This document shows positions 16,077 through 23,656 of a stretch of DNA of 39,501 nt, piece by piece. The notes beneath the pieces were generated by a model, which was not told the DNA's origin, ran no database searches, and was given only the letters and a program-made list of their open reading frames with translations. The translations under genes and the position numbers were made by a program. The first letter of the stretch is position 1. Every line of letters begins with the position of its first letter. Source of the stretch: Bacteroidota bacterium (GTDB lineage: Bacteria > Bacteroidota > Bacteroidia > Chitinophagales > Saprospiraceae); assembly GCA_018222965.1 (NCBI GenBank), contig JAAEZH010000001.1:183166-222666 (forward strand). Reading direction: 5' to 3'.

Positions 16077-16892
16077 ATGCTTTCCATGCTCAAGCTCCTA
16101 AACCTCGAATGGCAAAAACAGCGCAAACACCGAATTTTTCATGTCCTGATTGGCATGTATGTTTTGTTGTTGCCAACAACCATCCTCCCGGTTAAGTCCA
16201 TACCTGAGCTTCCTCCGCCCATTAACTCCCCGGATGCACTCTTTCAGTTCCCAACCGTATTTACCTACATTGGTTATGCCGGAAACTGGTTGAGTTTTTT
16301 CTTTCTGGGCTTTTTTGCGGTACTCTTAGCTACCCAGGAGTATTCGTATCGAACCATGCGCCAAAATATCATAACCGGACTGAGCAGAAACGAACTTTTC
16401 AAAAGTAAAATCAGCTTCCTGATTACCCTCTGTTTGGGAGCCACCCTTTATTATTTTTTGGTTTGCCTCTTTTACGGCTTTACGCATACCGATAATTACT
16501 ACCTCTCCACCATCACCAAAAACATCGATTATATTCCGAGGTATTTTCTGATGTGTCTGGGCTATTCTTCTTTCGGTTTTTTAATTGGTTTGCTGATTCG
16601 CAGAACCGGGATTGCGCTGTTTCTTTACCTGGCTTATGTCATGTTTATCGAGCTGATCCTTCGCTGGCTGATCCACATGAAAATCTTTGCCAATAAGAGC
16701 ATGCATTTCTACCCCATGAATGCGATAGAAGACCTCGCTCCGGTTCCCTTTGCGGAAGTAGCCGAAACCTTTAGAGACGAAAATGGATTTGGATTCTTTT
16801 TGACACCCACTGAAGCAATGATTGCCTCCAGTATTTACATTGTGCTGTTTATATTTTTCGCGCAGCGGTTGATGCTGAAACGGGATTTGTAA
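16077..16892 (+). CDS. ABC-2 type transporter permease subunit
   Basis: The 271-residue hydrophobic protein has about six membrane segments: about 22-40, 60-83, 111-131, 153-171, 178-198 and 246-266. The amphipathic start LLNLEWQKQRKHRIF and the loop TQEYSYRTMRQNIITGLSR are typical of ABC-2 permeases working with BcrA-like ATPases. The start ATG at 16077 is 36 bp after the ATPase gene, so they form one operon. Its stop directly abuts the stop of the convergent lipoprotein gene, leaving no intergenic space for a terminator. Confidence 0.85.
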   Translation: MLSMLKLLNLEWQKQRKHRIFHVLIGMYVLLLPTTILPVKSIPELPPPINSPDALFQFPTVFTYIGYAGNWLSFFFLGFFAVLLATQEYSYRTMRQNIITGLSRNELFKSKISFLITLCLGATLYYFLVCLFYGFTHTDNYYLSTITKNIDYIPRYFLMCLGYSSFGFLIGLLIRRTGIALFLYLAYVMFIELILRWLIHMKIFANKSMHFYPMNAIEDLAPVPFAEVAETFRDENGFGFFLTPTEAMIASSIYIVLFIFFAQRLMLKRDL

Positions 16893-17780
16893 TCACCAGT
16901 CAAATGAGGTAATCAATCCATAAGGATAGGTATTTATGAGAACTCCTTCAAATACCATTTCTTCTCCTGATCCGGGATCGTAGGAAAAGGAAGCGCCATC
17001 AGGTGCGAGGTAGGCCAAACGGGTCCCTAAAGTCTGGATTTGAACTTCGGCAGTAGCCAATTTCAATTGAAACACTTCATAGGCAGAATCATAATCGAGT
17101 ATGTAATAGGCAGCAGTTGTACCGGATTGATCCAGACGTAATCTGCCTGCATTTTCAGCTCCCGCAAAATCGAAATGATAGTCAGATTGTCCATTATCTC
17201 CAAATAAGTCAACTGAAACACGCATAAAAAAGTCAACAGAATCCGAAAATACTTGTTGCAGGCTGATTACATCTCCCACTTCACTTACAGCAACTTCTTT
17301 CACAATAGCGGAATCAGAATCTATTGATAAAATAGTATTGTCCACCTCAATTTCCGGGCCGTAAAAAGCAAGAGAATCCCGACCATAAATCAATGGAAGG
17401 CTTTCGTTATTGGATACCCAATCCCCCAATCTGGCAGTTGCATCCAACTCCATATAATCAATGTATTCGCCCATCGGAGTGATAACTTTGAGTCCTCCGG
17501 GTTTTAGGTATGCAATTTTGCTGTGATCAAAACTGATAAACACCTTGCTCATTTCTTTATCATTCAGATGCAGGAAATGGGTAAAATTACGGTCGGTGAT
17601 CACCCAGGAATAATCCCAGGGATGACTCCGCATATCCACGCCAAAAAACACTATTTCTTTGGTCGGAATTTCGAATTCATCATCATTGGTTAAATCAAAA
17701 TAACGGCCTTCACCCACGGGCTTATAGCAGGAAAGGATTGAAAAGAAAACAACAACAACAATAATTCCTTTTGCTCTCAT
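16893..17780 (-). CDS. Lipoprotein of barrel-lipoprotein module (copy 1)
   Basis: The 295-residue protein has lipobox SILSC (Cys18). The body is beta-rich with short repeats that suggest a propeller or similar all-beta fold. No named family is recognised. It is paralogous to the lipoprotein at 18659-19537: both start with a CYK-type mature end, share the VDLFGDNGQSDY / VDFYGDQGQDDY motif and GLRIGQ / GRLRLDQ, and finish in S(F/L)DW. Its ATG overlaps the stop of the upstream barrel gene by 4 bp (ATGA), so the two are probably translationally coupled. Likely outer-membrane anchored. Function unknown. Confidence 0.75.
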   Translation of the reverse strand: MRAKGIIVVVVFFSILSCYKPVGEGRYFDLTNDDEFEIPTKEIVFFGVDMRSHPWDYSWVITDRNFTHFLHLNDKEMSKVFISFDHSKIAYLKPGGLKVITPMGEYIDYMELDATARLGDWVSNNESLPLIYGRDSLAFYGPEIEVDNTILSIDSDSAIVKEVAVSEVGDVISLQQVFSDSVDFFMRVSVDLFGDNGQSDYHFDFAGAENAGRLRLDQSGTTAAYYILDYDSAYEVFQLKLATAEVQIQTLGTRLAYLAPDGASFSYDPGSGEEMVFEGVLINTYPYGLITSFDW

Positions 17781-18586
17781 TGGCCTTTTTCTTTAAACAT
17801 ACTAACCCCAACCACCAGTGAAGCATTGCAAAATCGGGATAAGCGCTGAGACGCTCCTTTGACAAATTCGAAGTGGTTTAATTCGGCATAATTATCTGGA
17901 TAAGACCATTCCTCTCTGGGAGAAATATTGTCCCAGGCCAACCGTCTCAAACCAAAAAGTAAATTAAATTTCAATCCCCAGTAAAAGCAATATCCCCTTT
18001 CAATAAAATACCGCTTTCCAAATTCCAACTGAGAATCCCAGCTTAATTTAAACGGATTAACCTCCAGGTCCTGATGTGCATTTGCTACGGGTCTGGCCAG
18101 AAGAGTAGATTTATCCCGAACCTGTCCAATCATAAAATAAATATTGACCCGCCAACTAACATATCCGCCCAATGGAATATCAAATTTTTTTGAAGAACCT
18201 TTATTAACAGAATGGTATCCAAACTTAAAATGAGGCACATGTAAATTATAGAACAGATAATGCCTGTCCAACATTTCACTGTCATACAGGGATGGCGTGT
18301 ATACGATTCCTTTTAAGCCAGTACGAAAGTATCCCAGCCCCAGTTGGAGAGATTGATTATCCCTAATAAAATGATTCCAAATCAGAGAAGTCTGAACATT
18401 CCCACCAAAGGAAACATCCGGTGTTTTTAAATAACCGTCAAGGCCATAGCCCTCTATACCTGGACCTTTAATAACAGGAGAATAACCAAAGCCAACATCT
18501 ACAACCCGAAGGGGGTATAGCGGTGTTTTTTGCCCGTATAATAGATTAAAACCAAAAAGGAAAATAAAAAACAGAATGGCTCTCAT
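17777..18586 (-). CDS. Outer-membrane beta-barrel protein (module copy 1)
   Basis: The 269-residue protein starts at ATG 18586 (MRAILFFIFLFG), giving a signal peptide ending near LLYGQ; a TTG three codons up is less likely. The mature part has alternating amphipathic strands with aromatic girdles (SLQLGLGYFRTGLKG, HYLFYNLHVPHFKFGYH, YCFYWGLKFNLLFGLRR), suggesting an outer-membrane barrel of about 8-12 strands. It resembles the barrel proteins at 19540 and 20353 in the order of strands, especially the VYTPSLYD / FTPSIGN and HYLFYNLHV / HRLFYHLDV positions. It pairs with the overlapping lipoprotein gene. Function unknown. Confidence 0.72.
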   Translation of the reverse strand: MRAILFFIFLFGFNLLYGQKTPLYPLRVVDVGFGYSPVIKGPGIEGYGLDGYLKTPDVSFGGNVQTSLIWNHFIRDNQSLQLGLGYFRTGLKGIVYTPSLYDSEMLDRHYLFYNLHVPHFKFGYHSVNKGSSKKFDIPLGGYVSWRVNIYFMIGQVRDKSTLLARPVANAHQDLEVNPFKLSWDSQLEFGKRYFIERGYCFYWGLKFNLLFGLRRLAWDNISPREEWSYPDNYAELNHFEFVKGASQRLSRFCNASLVVGVSMFKEKGQ

Positions 18587-18658
18587 GTAAATCAAAACGG
18601 AGTCGACTATTGATAAGCTGTTTTGGGAAAAATCAAAAACAACTATTTGTCGAGCAGA

Positions 18659-19537
18659 TTACCAATCCAGACTGGTTACAAGAACGCCGTCATTTGGAAG
18701 AGCAGCCGTCCTTTCACTGCTCCAAAGCATCAACTGACTATAATTGGCGACTACCTCCTCTTCTCCATCCGGAGACTTGGCGATGATGTTGTATTCGAAA
18801 AAGGTGGAAGAATAATTAAACACATTCCCGTTCGAAACTCTTAGCGACCGAAGGGATGTATAATCTCCTGAATCCATAGTCCTAAAGACGGCATACTCAG
18901 CTGCCTGACCGATGCGCAGGCCACTGATCTCTTCTTCGTAAATGAATGATTTTTCGTAATCATCCTGCCCCTGATCACCGTAGAAATCTACCCGGACAAC
19001 TTTTGTCGGATTGCCGAATGTCGGATGGTGGAAATAAGTAAAAATGACATCGCCTCCTTCCGTGACGGCTACAGAAGTTACTCCGGAAGGATTGGAACTA
19101 ACAGGCACCGCACTTTCCAGGTTGGTGATATCTGTATTGATGACCGGGCCATTAAAACGTAAATTACCCTGGTCCAACATGTACAAGGTTTCTCCATTTA
19201 CATGCCAGTCAAACCAGCTTACATTTTCGGTATTATCTATTTCTTCAAGCTTTATGCCGTCAATATCATAAACTTCAATATTTCCGGAGGCCTTTACGGC
19301 AAACTTGTCGTGCGCATAATTTATAGACCCCAGTGTATAATTGCCGCTCAGCACCATTTTGTAGGATTGCAAAAGTCCTTCATACAGATAGACGTTGCCA
19401 GCCTGCACAACCAGTATCTCATAGGCAGGCTCGTATGAAAATTCCCCGTCCTCATATGGCCCCTCATATTGGGGATCATATTTATAACAAGAAGAAAGAA
19501 ATAAGCTGAGAAATAAGAGTGGTATACAAATCTTCAT
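18659..19537 (-). CDS. Lipoprotein of barrel-lipoprotein module (copy 2)
   Basis: The 292-residue protein starts at ATG 19537; a TTG two codons up would overlap the barrel stop by 4 bp. The lipobox is FLSSC (Cys17). The beta-rich body has motifs shared with the copy-1 lipoprotein (DFYGDQGQDDY, LRIGQAAEYAVF, final SLDW). The N-terminal region is Glu/Tyr-rich (YDPQYEGPYEDGEFSYEP). No known family is recognised. It sits directly behind its barrel partner and 72 bp before the next barrel gene. Confidence 0.75.
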   Translation of the reverse strand: MKICIPLLFLSLFLSSCYKYDPQYEGPYEDGEFSYEPAYEILVVQAGNVYLYEGLLQSYKMVLSGNYTLGSINYAHDKFAVKASGNIEVYDIDGIKLEEIDNTENVSWFDWHVNGETLYMLDQGNLRFNGPVINTDITNLESAVPVSSNPSGVTSVAVTEGGDVIFTYFHHPTFGNPTKVVRVDFYGDQGQDDYEKSFIYEEEISGLRIGQAAEYAVFRTMDSGDYTSLRSLRVSNGNVFNYSSTFFEYNIIAKSPDGEEEVVANYSQLMLWSSERTAALPNDGVLVTSLDW

Positions 19538-19539
19538 AA

Positions 19540-20349
19540 TCAAAAAAGTAAAACACCAAATCCAATGTTTATCATCAGGAGGTTATGGTTTGATAATCGT
19601 TGAATTACCAACTCTTCAAATTCCCCTTGATTAAATCCAACGTAATCGGAGGTGTAATCCGGAGTTAAGGCAGCTTGATTTTCTTTTCTTACATATCCAA
19701 GTAAACCAAATGTAGGATCAAACTGACAGGAAATATGAAACATGAATCTGTCTCGTATGATGTTATTGTATCCAAACTCAAATAAAAGGCTCCAATAAAA
19801 ATCTTCTGCAACAATTCCTAGTGGCAGGTGCACAGTGGACTCCGTTATGAAACTGGTTTTCTTATCCACGATGTTGCCTTTTACCTGGGACAGATTCACC
19901 AAAAAACCCGAATAGGGACCAAAGGGAGCCAGCCCCCCTTTCTTGAAAGCAAACTTTCGATATCCAAAGCGCAATGTTCTTACATCAAGATGGTAAAAAA
20001 GTCGATGTTCGTCAAATGCCTGAAAGCCTGGACTATTGCCAATGGAAGGGGTAAAAGCCATTTGCGACATTCCGGTTTTGCTAAACTCAAGGCCGAGAAA
20101 AAGACTTCTTTTCCTGCTCACCACATAACTGAGGTTTGCTCCATACCTTGTATTAAATCCATACCCGCCACCTTCTTCTCCATAGAATCTTCTTCCTTTG
20201 TTTGAAGGGGTTGGCCCATTATAAGCCAGGAAACTACCCCCAAACACATCTACTGCAAACCGCTTACCCAAATACCCAGATACCTGCGCATTCGCCGCAA
20301 AGGCAGAAAACACAAAAAAGGCGATCAAAAACGAATAACAATACCTCAT
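19540..20349 (-). CDS. Outer-membrane beta-barrel protein (module copy 2)
   Basis: The 269-residue protein has a signal peptide ending at AANAQ (about residue 22). The mature N-terminus VSGYLGKRFAVDV is also present in the next barrel protein (HSGYLGKKMIVEG). Amphipathic strands (LSYVVSRKRSLFLGLEF, LFYHLDVRTLRFGYRKF, GGLAPFGPYSGFLVNL) and a terminal hydrophobic strand ending in LLF fit an outer-membrane barrel. It is separated from the copy-2 lipoprotein gene by 2 bp and from the third barrel gene by 3 bp, so all are probably one transcript. Confidence 0.75.
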   Translation of the reverse strand: MRYCYSFLIAFFVFSAFAANAQVSGYLGKRFAVDVFGGSFLAYNGPTPSNKGRRFYGEEGGGYGFNTRYGANLSYVVSRKRSLFLGLEFSKTGMSQMAFTPSIGNSPGFQAFDEHRLFYHLDVRTLRFGYRKFAFKKGGLAPFGPYSGFLVNLSQVKGNIVDKKTSFITESTVHLPLGIVAEDFYWSLLFEFGYNNIIRDRFMFHISCQFDPTFGLLGYVRKENQAALTPDYTSDYVGFNQGEFEELVIQRLSNHNLLMINIGFGVLLF

Positions 20350-20352
20350 AAA

Positions 20353-21189
20353 TTAAAATATCAGATACCCCAGTCCAAATTTTACGAGCAATAACTGATG
20401 GGCAAATATTTCCTGCTCTGTCTGGTTGTCAAATCTTGTCCGGTTAAAGGCCATTAACTCCTCCACCGAATTGATATTAAAATCCAAATAGGTTTCGGAA
20501 GGAAGGCCCAAACCAAGTTGAAAGGCGGTGGTTAGAACTATTCTGTCCAGAAAAATATAATTGACTCCAAACTCCAGATCTATATCCCAGTAAGCAGCTT
20601 CAAAATCGTATTCCAGATCAATGTATTCGTGGTTGGCATTAAACCCGGATCCCGAATAGCGTTGTCCAGTTCGCATGCCGTCAGCCATATGCCGGTTTAA
20701 ATACAGTCCGAAATACGGACCAAACGGACTGAGCCCGCCCCTTTTAAAGCGTGCCCATTTTATCCCCAGAGAGAAAGTTTGAACACTCAAATCGAAATCG
20801 TAGTCGTAGTCGTAAAGATTAACTTCAATCTCTCCATTGACAACGGTTGCTCCAAGCCCTCGGCCATTTTCCAGCGTAAGGGCCCGATTGAAGCGGTTGT
20901 AATGAACGGCCAGGCTGAGCTTTCGCGTAAGCGCATAACTCAAACCTGCTCCATATTGAAAATTAAAAAACCTTTTATCGTTTAAGGCTTCATTGTCAAA
21001 ATTGTCGCTCCACTCTGTTCCCAGTAATCGCGGCATTAAATTGATATGACCTTCCACGATCATTTTTTTTCCCAGATACCCGGAATGCTGAGCAGTAAGA
21101 CCTGAAGGTAAAAAAACAACTGCGAGGAGGCTGCAAAACAAAACGATTGCAGCATATTTGACAGGCTTTTTTGTGCGTGCTTTTACCAT
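20353..21189 (-). CDS. Outer-membrane beta-barrel protein (third copy)
   Basis: The 278-residue protein starts at ATG 21189; a GTG nine codons up is possible. The signal peptide has a basic n-region (KARTKKPVK) and ends near GLTAQ. The mature protein begins HSGYLGKK and has the same landmarks as copy 2: GAGLSYALTRKLSLAV, IKWARFKRGGLSPFGPYFGLYLN, and a hydrophobic C-terminal strand ending LIF. It heads the cluster and has no lipoprotein of its own; it may have lost it or share copy 2. Function unknown. Confidence 0.75.
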   Translation of the reverse strand: MVKARTKKPVKYAAIVLFCSLLAVVFLPSGLTAQHSGYLGKKMIVEGHINLMPRLLGTEWSDNFDNEALNDKRFFNFQYGAGLSYALTRKLSLAVHYNRFNRALTLENGRGLGATVVNGEIEVNLYDYDYDFDLSVQTFSLGIKWARFKRGGLSPFGPYFGLYLNRHMADGMRTGQRYSGSGFNANHEYIDLEYDFEAAYWDIDLEFGVNYIFLDRIVLTTAFQLGLGLPSETYLDFNINSVEELMAFNRTRFDNQTEQEIFAHQLLLVKFGLGYLIF

Positions 21190-21227
21190 CGTGTTTTCAT
21201 TTGTTTGGTTAAGCACAATATAATAGT

Positions 21228-21270
21228 TTGTCCGGGATTCTTTGGGTAGAGCCTAATGAATCCCGGACAA
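21228..21270 (-). terminator. Long perfect hairpin between FG-GAP gene and barrel cluster
   Basis: A perfect 13-bp inverted repeat (TTGTCCGGGATTC at 21228-21240, complement at 21258-21270) continues after one T-T mismatch with six further pairs to a 3-nt loop. It begins 12 bp past the FG-GAP gene stop and lies upstream of the third barrel gene. There is no U tract, so it may stabilise or process mRNA rather than simply terminate. Confidence 0.55.
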
Positions 21271-21281
21271 GCAGGCTATAA

Positions 21282-23573
21282 TTAGCGGTTGATCAGCAAA
21301 CTGACAGCGCCACTACGGGCTCCTGACTGAATCCGGCAAAAGTAGATTCCCGAAGCCTTGCTGCTAAGCGGAAGCAGGAATTGGTTGCCGACTTCCCGCC
21401 CCTGATAAACCTCTCGGCCAATAGAGTCATAAACCTTTATTTCTACCGCATCAAACGGGCTGAGCTCAGGGATATCAATGGTAAATTGTCCGTCGCTGCT
21501 TGGATTCGGACTAATATCGATTAGCAGTTCCCGGGCAACTTCGGTGGCAGACACGCTACCTTCGGTACTCAAATTGGTGGAAAACAAGCCCAGTCCGCCC
21601 CGACGGTTACCTACGAGCATTTCATAGAATCCATCGTCGTTGATATCGGCCAAACCCGGCTTCGTTCGCGTTCCTTCCCGGATGTCTCCGAAATTGGGAT
21701 ACAATTGGGTAAAAGTACCATCCAGGTTGCCATCAATATCTGTATACACCTGCATCGGCCCCACCTCGGTACCGGCAAACATCAGGAAGTTGTCGCCAAA
21801 ATCCAGAATAAAAGGTGCTGCATTGGCGGCTGAAAGAATCTGCGGCAGTTCAGTCGTTACATTTCCCAAAAAGGAGTTGTTGGGAGCCGCCGACGGATCT
21901 GAATTGAAATCAGGTTCTGAGGAAGTTCCGATGTTCTGGTAATAATAGAAAAAGCCATTCCGCTCCCCGATAATGAGGTCATTCAAGCCGTCGCGGTTGA
22001 GATCGGCAATAGCTGGCGAAGCATTTAAAGTAACATCAATATCTTTCCAGGCAGTCTGTGGCGCTCCGAAATTTGCCGGACTTCCGGCTCCGCCCATATT
22101 TTCAAAGTAATACAAGAATCCTTCCCGCTCACCAATGATCAGGTCTTTATCTCCATCGTTGTCCATATCTCCAACAGCCGGAGAAAAGTTCCAGGATCCC
22201 AAGGGGCCAAACTGACTCATATTGAGATAATCGTCATCAATTACTTCAAAAGCCGGCTCGTTTGCTGTGCCGACATTTTCAATAAGAATAAGTCGGGGAT
22301 CCCTGCCGATTCCCGGCTCGTAATAGCCATCGGTTCCAACCAGTATGTCTTTTAAGCCATCGGCATTGTAATCAAAAAAACAAGGATTAGATCCGGCTCC
22401 AAAGTCGAGCATACGATCTACCAGGAAGTTTTTTTGTTGCAACTCAAACTCCGGGAATTCATTGGAGGTCATGTTCTGGTAATACCAAATCACATTGTAA
22501 TTGAGGGTAGCATTAATATCATTCGGAGCCGCTACAAAATCTTTGAGGCCGTCATTATTAAGGTCGAGGTAAAAGGAAGCCGGGAAGTCCGGAATTTCAG
22601 CAGAGACATCGTAGGCTGGAAACTTGGCATCCTGCTCGTTCATCCAGGCATCTTCAGAATCGCCGGCATTGACCAGAAACTTCAGGTATTTGGAGATAAT
22701 ATCCCCAATTACCACTTCCATGTCTCCGTCGTTATCCGCATCAAAAACCAGGGTAGTCGAACCCGCATGGCGGGCATCTACTTCTCCGGGACCAAAACCA
22801 TTGGCACAATCATTCGGATCATCGCTCAGTGTAATCTCCTCACTAAAAGAGGACTCATAAAATTTTCCCCAGCAATTATCGGCCATCACAAACATCAGGC
22901 TATCCAGTCCGTAGCCATTTTCCACGGAAGTGTTGCGGTACCATTCTACATAGCCTCCACCGACAGACCAGGTTAAAATGTCGAGGTCTTCATCCCCGTC
23001 TACATCGCTCACTACCGGATAATCATCGTCTCCAATAAATATCTGAGTAGTGGTGCCATTGAATAATTCAAAGTAGGCGATATTGTACTGCTCGCAGCAA
23101 AACTGGAATTGTTCGAAAGCCAGTTGATCGTCATTATTATAGTAACCGGTAAAAACCTGAATGCCTTTTACAGGAGTCTTAAAATGGGCAAAAATGTCTG
23201 GTGCACCGTCTCCGTTATAATCGCGCATCAAAACAAAGTTGGAACAATCCGGAAAGTTTTCCGCATATTCCGGAGCAAACGTATAAGAAGGTTCGTTGGC
23301 GGTTCCTTCATTGAGGTATGTTAGGTGCAGATTAGAGCTGCGATCAAAAATATAGAGATCATCGATCCCGTCATTATTTAGATCTGCAGCGGAGAGTTGA
23401 GGAGAATTAAGTCCTCCGGCAAAACCTATATCTAAGGCATTGCCATTGAAGGTTACCGGCGGCATCAGGCGCTCGGCTGATTGAGCCAGCATTTTATTCC
23501 CCGAAAGGGGTAAAAGCAATAAAGCAAAAAATAAGGCCTTAAAAGCTGCGGTAAAAGGAGCGTGTTTGGTCAT
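21282..23573 (-). CDS. FG-GAP/VCBS repeat surface protein with T9SS type A sorting domain
   Basis: The 763-residue protein starts at ATG 23573, placing a signal peptide (ALLLLPLSGNKMLAQ) at the N-terminus; the frame extends 18 codons up. About nine calcium-binding DxDxDGxxD motifs (DLNNDGIDD, DYNGDGAPD, DADNDGDME, DMDNDGDKD, DLNRDGLND, DINDDGFYE and others) are spaced as in seven-bladed FG-GAP propellers, as in integrin-alpha-like and bacterial VCBS proteins. Residues about 690-763 are a T9SS type A sorting domain (ISPNPSSDGQFTI...GIYFCRI). It would be secreted across the outer membrane and attached to the surface. The binding partner is unknown. Confidence 0.9.
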   Translation of the reverse strand: MTKHAPFTAAFKALFFALLLLPLSGNKMLAQSAERLMPPVTFNGNALDIGFAGGLNSPQLSAADLNNDGIDDLYIFDRSSNLHLTYLNEGTANEPSYTFAPEYAENFPDCSNFVLMRDYNGDGAPDIFAHFKTPVKGIQVFTGYYNNDDQLAFEQFQFCCEQYNIAYFELFNGTTTQIFIGDDDYPVVSDVDGDEDLDILTWSVGGGYVEWYRNTSVENGYGLDSLMFVMADNCWGKFYESSFSEEITLSDDPNDCANGFGPGEVDARHAGSTTLVFDADNDGDMEVVIGDIISKYLKFLVNAGDSEDAWMNEQDAKFPAYDVSAEIPDFPASFYLDLNNDGLKDFVAAPNDINATLNYNVIWYYQNMTSNEFPEFELQQKNFLVDRMLDFGAGSNPCFFDYNADGLKDILVGTDGYYEPGIGRDPRLILIENVGTANEPAFEVIDDDYLNMSQFGPLGSWNFSPAVGDMDNDGDKDLIIGEREGFLYYFENMGGAGSPANFGAPQTAWKDIDVTLNASPAIADLNRDGLNDLIIGERNGFFYYYQNIGTSSEPDFNSDPSAAPNNSFLGNVTTELPQILSAANAAPFILDFGDNFLMFAGTEVGPMQVYTDIDGNLDGTFTQLYPNFGDIREGTRTKPGLADINDDGFYEMLVGNRRGGLGLFSTNLSTEGSVSATEVARELLIDISPNPSSDGQFTIDIPELSPFDAVEIKVYDSIGREVYQGREVGNQFLLPLSSKASGIYFCRIQSGARSGAVSLLINR

Positions 23574-23604
23574 TTTTGGAAATATTCGTTTTTTGTCGGA
23601 TGAA

Positions 23605-23625
23605 GTGCCTGACTGATGCAGGCAC
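23605..23625. promoter_or_regulatory. Inverted repeat between divergent FG-GAP and NhaC genes
   Basis: GTGCCTG at 23605-23611 and CAGGCAC at 23619-23625 form a perfect 7-bp inverted repeat in the 83-bp divergent intergenic region. It could be an operator or a 5'-UTR hairpin; nothing identifies a regulator. Confidence 0.35.
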
Positions 23626-23656
23626 AAGCGGCATCCAATGTACTAAAAAATACAAG

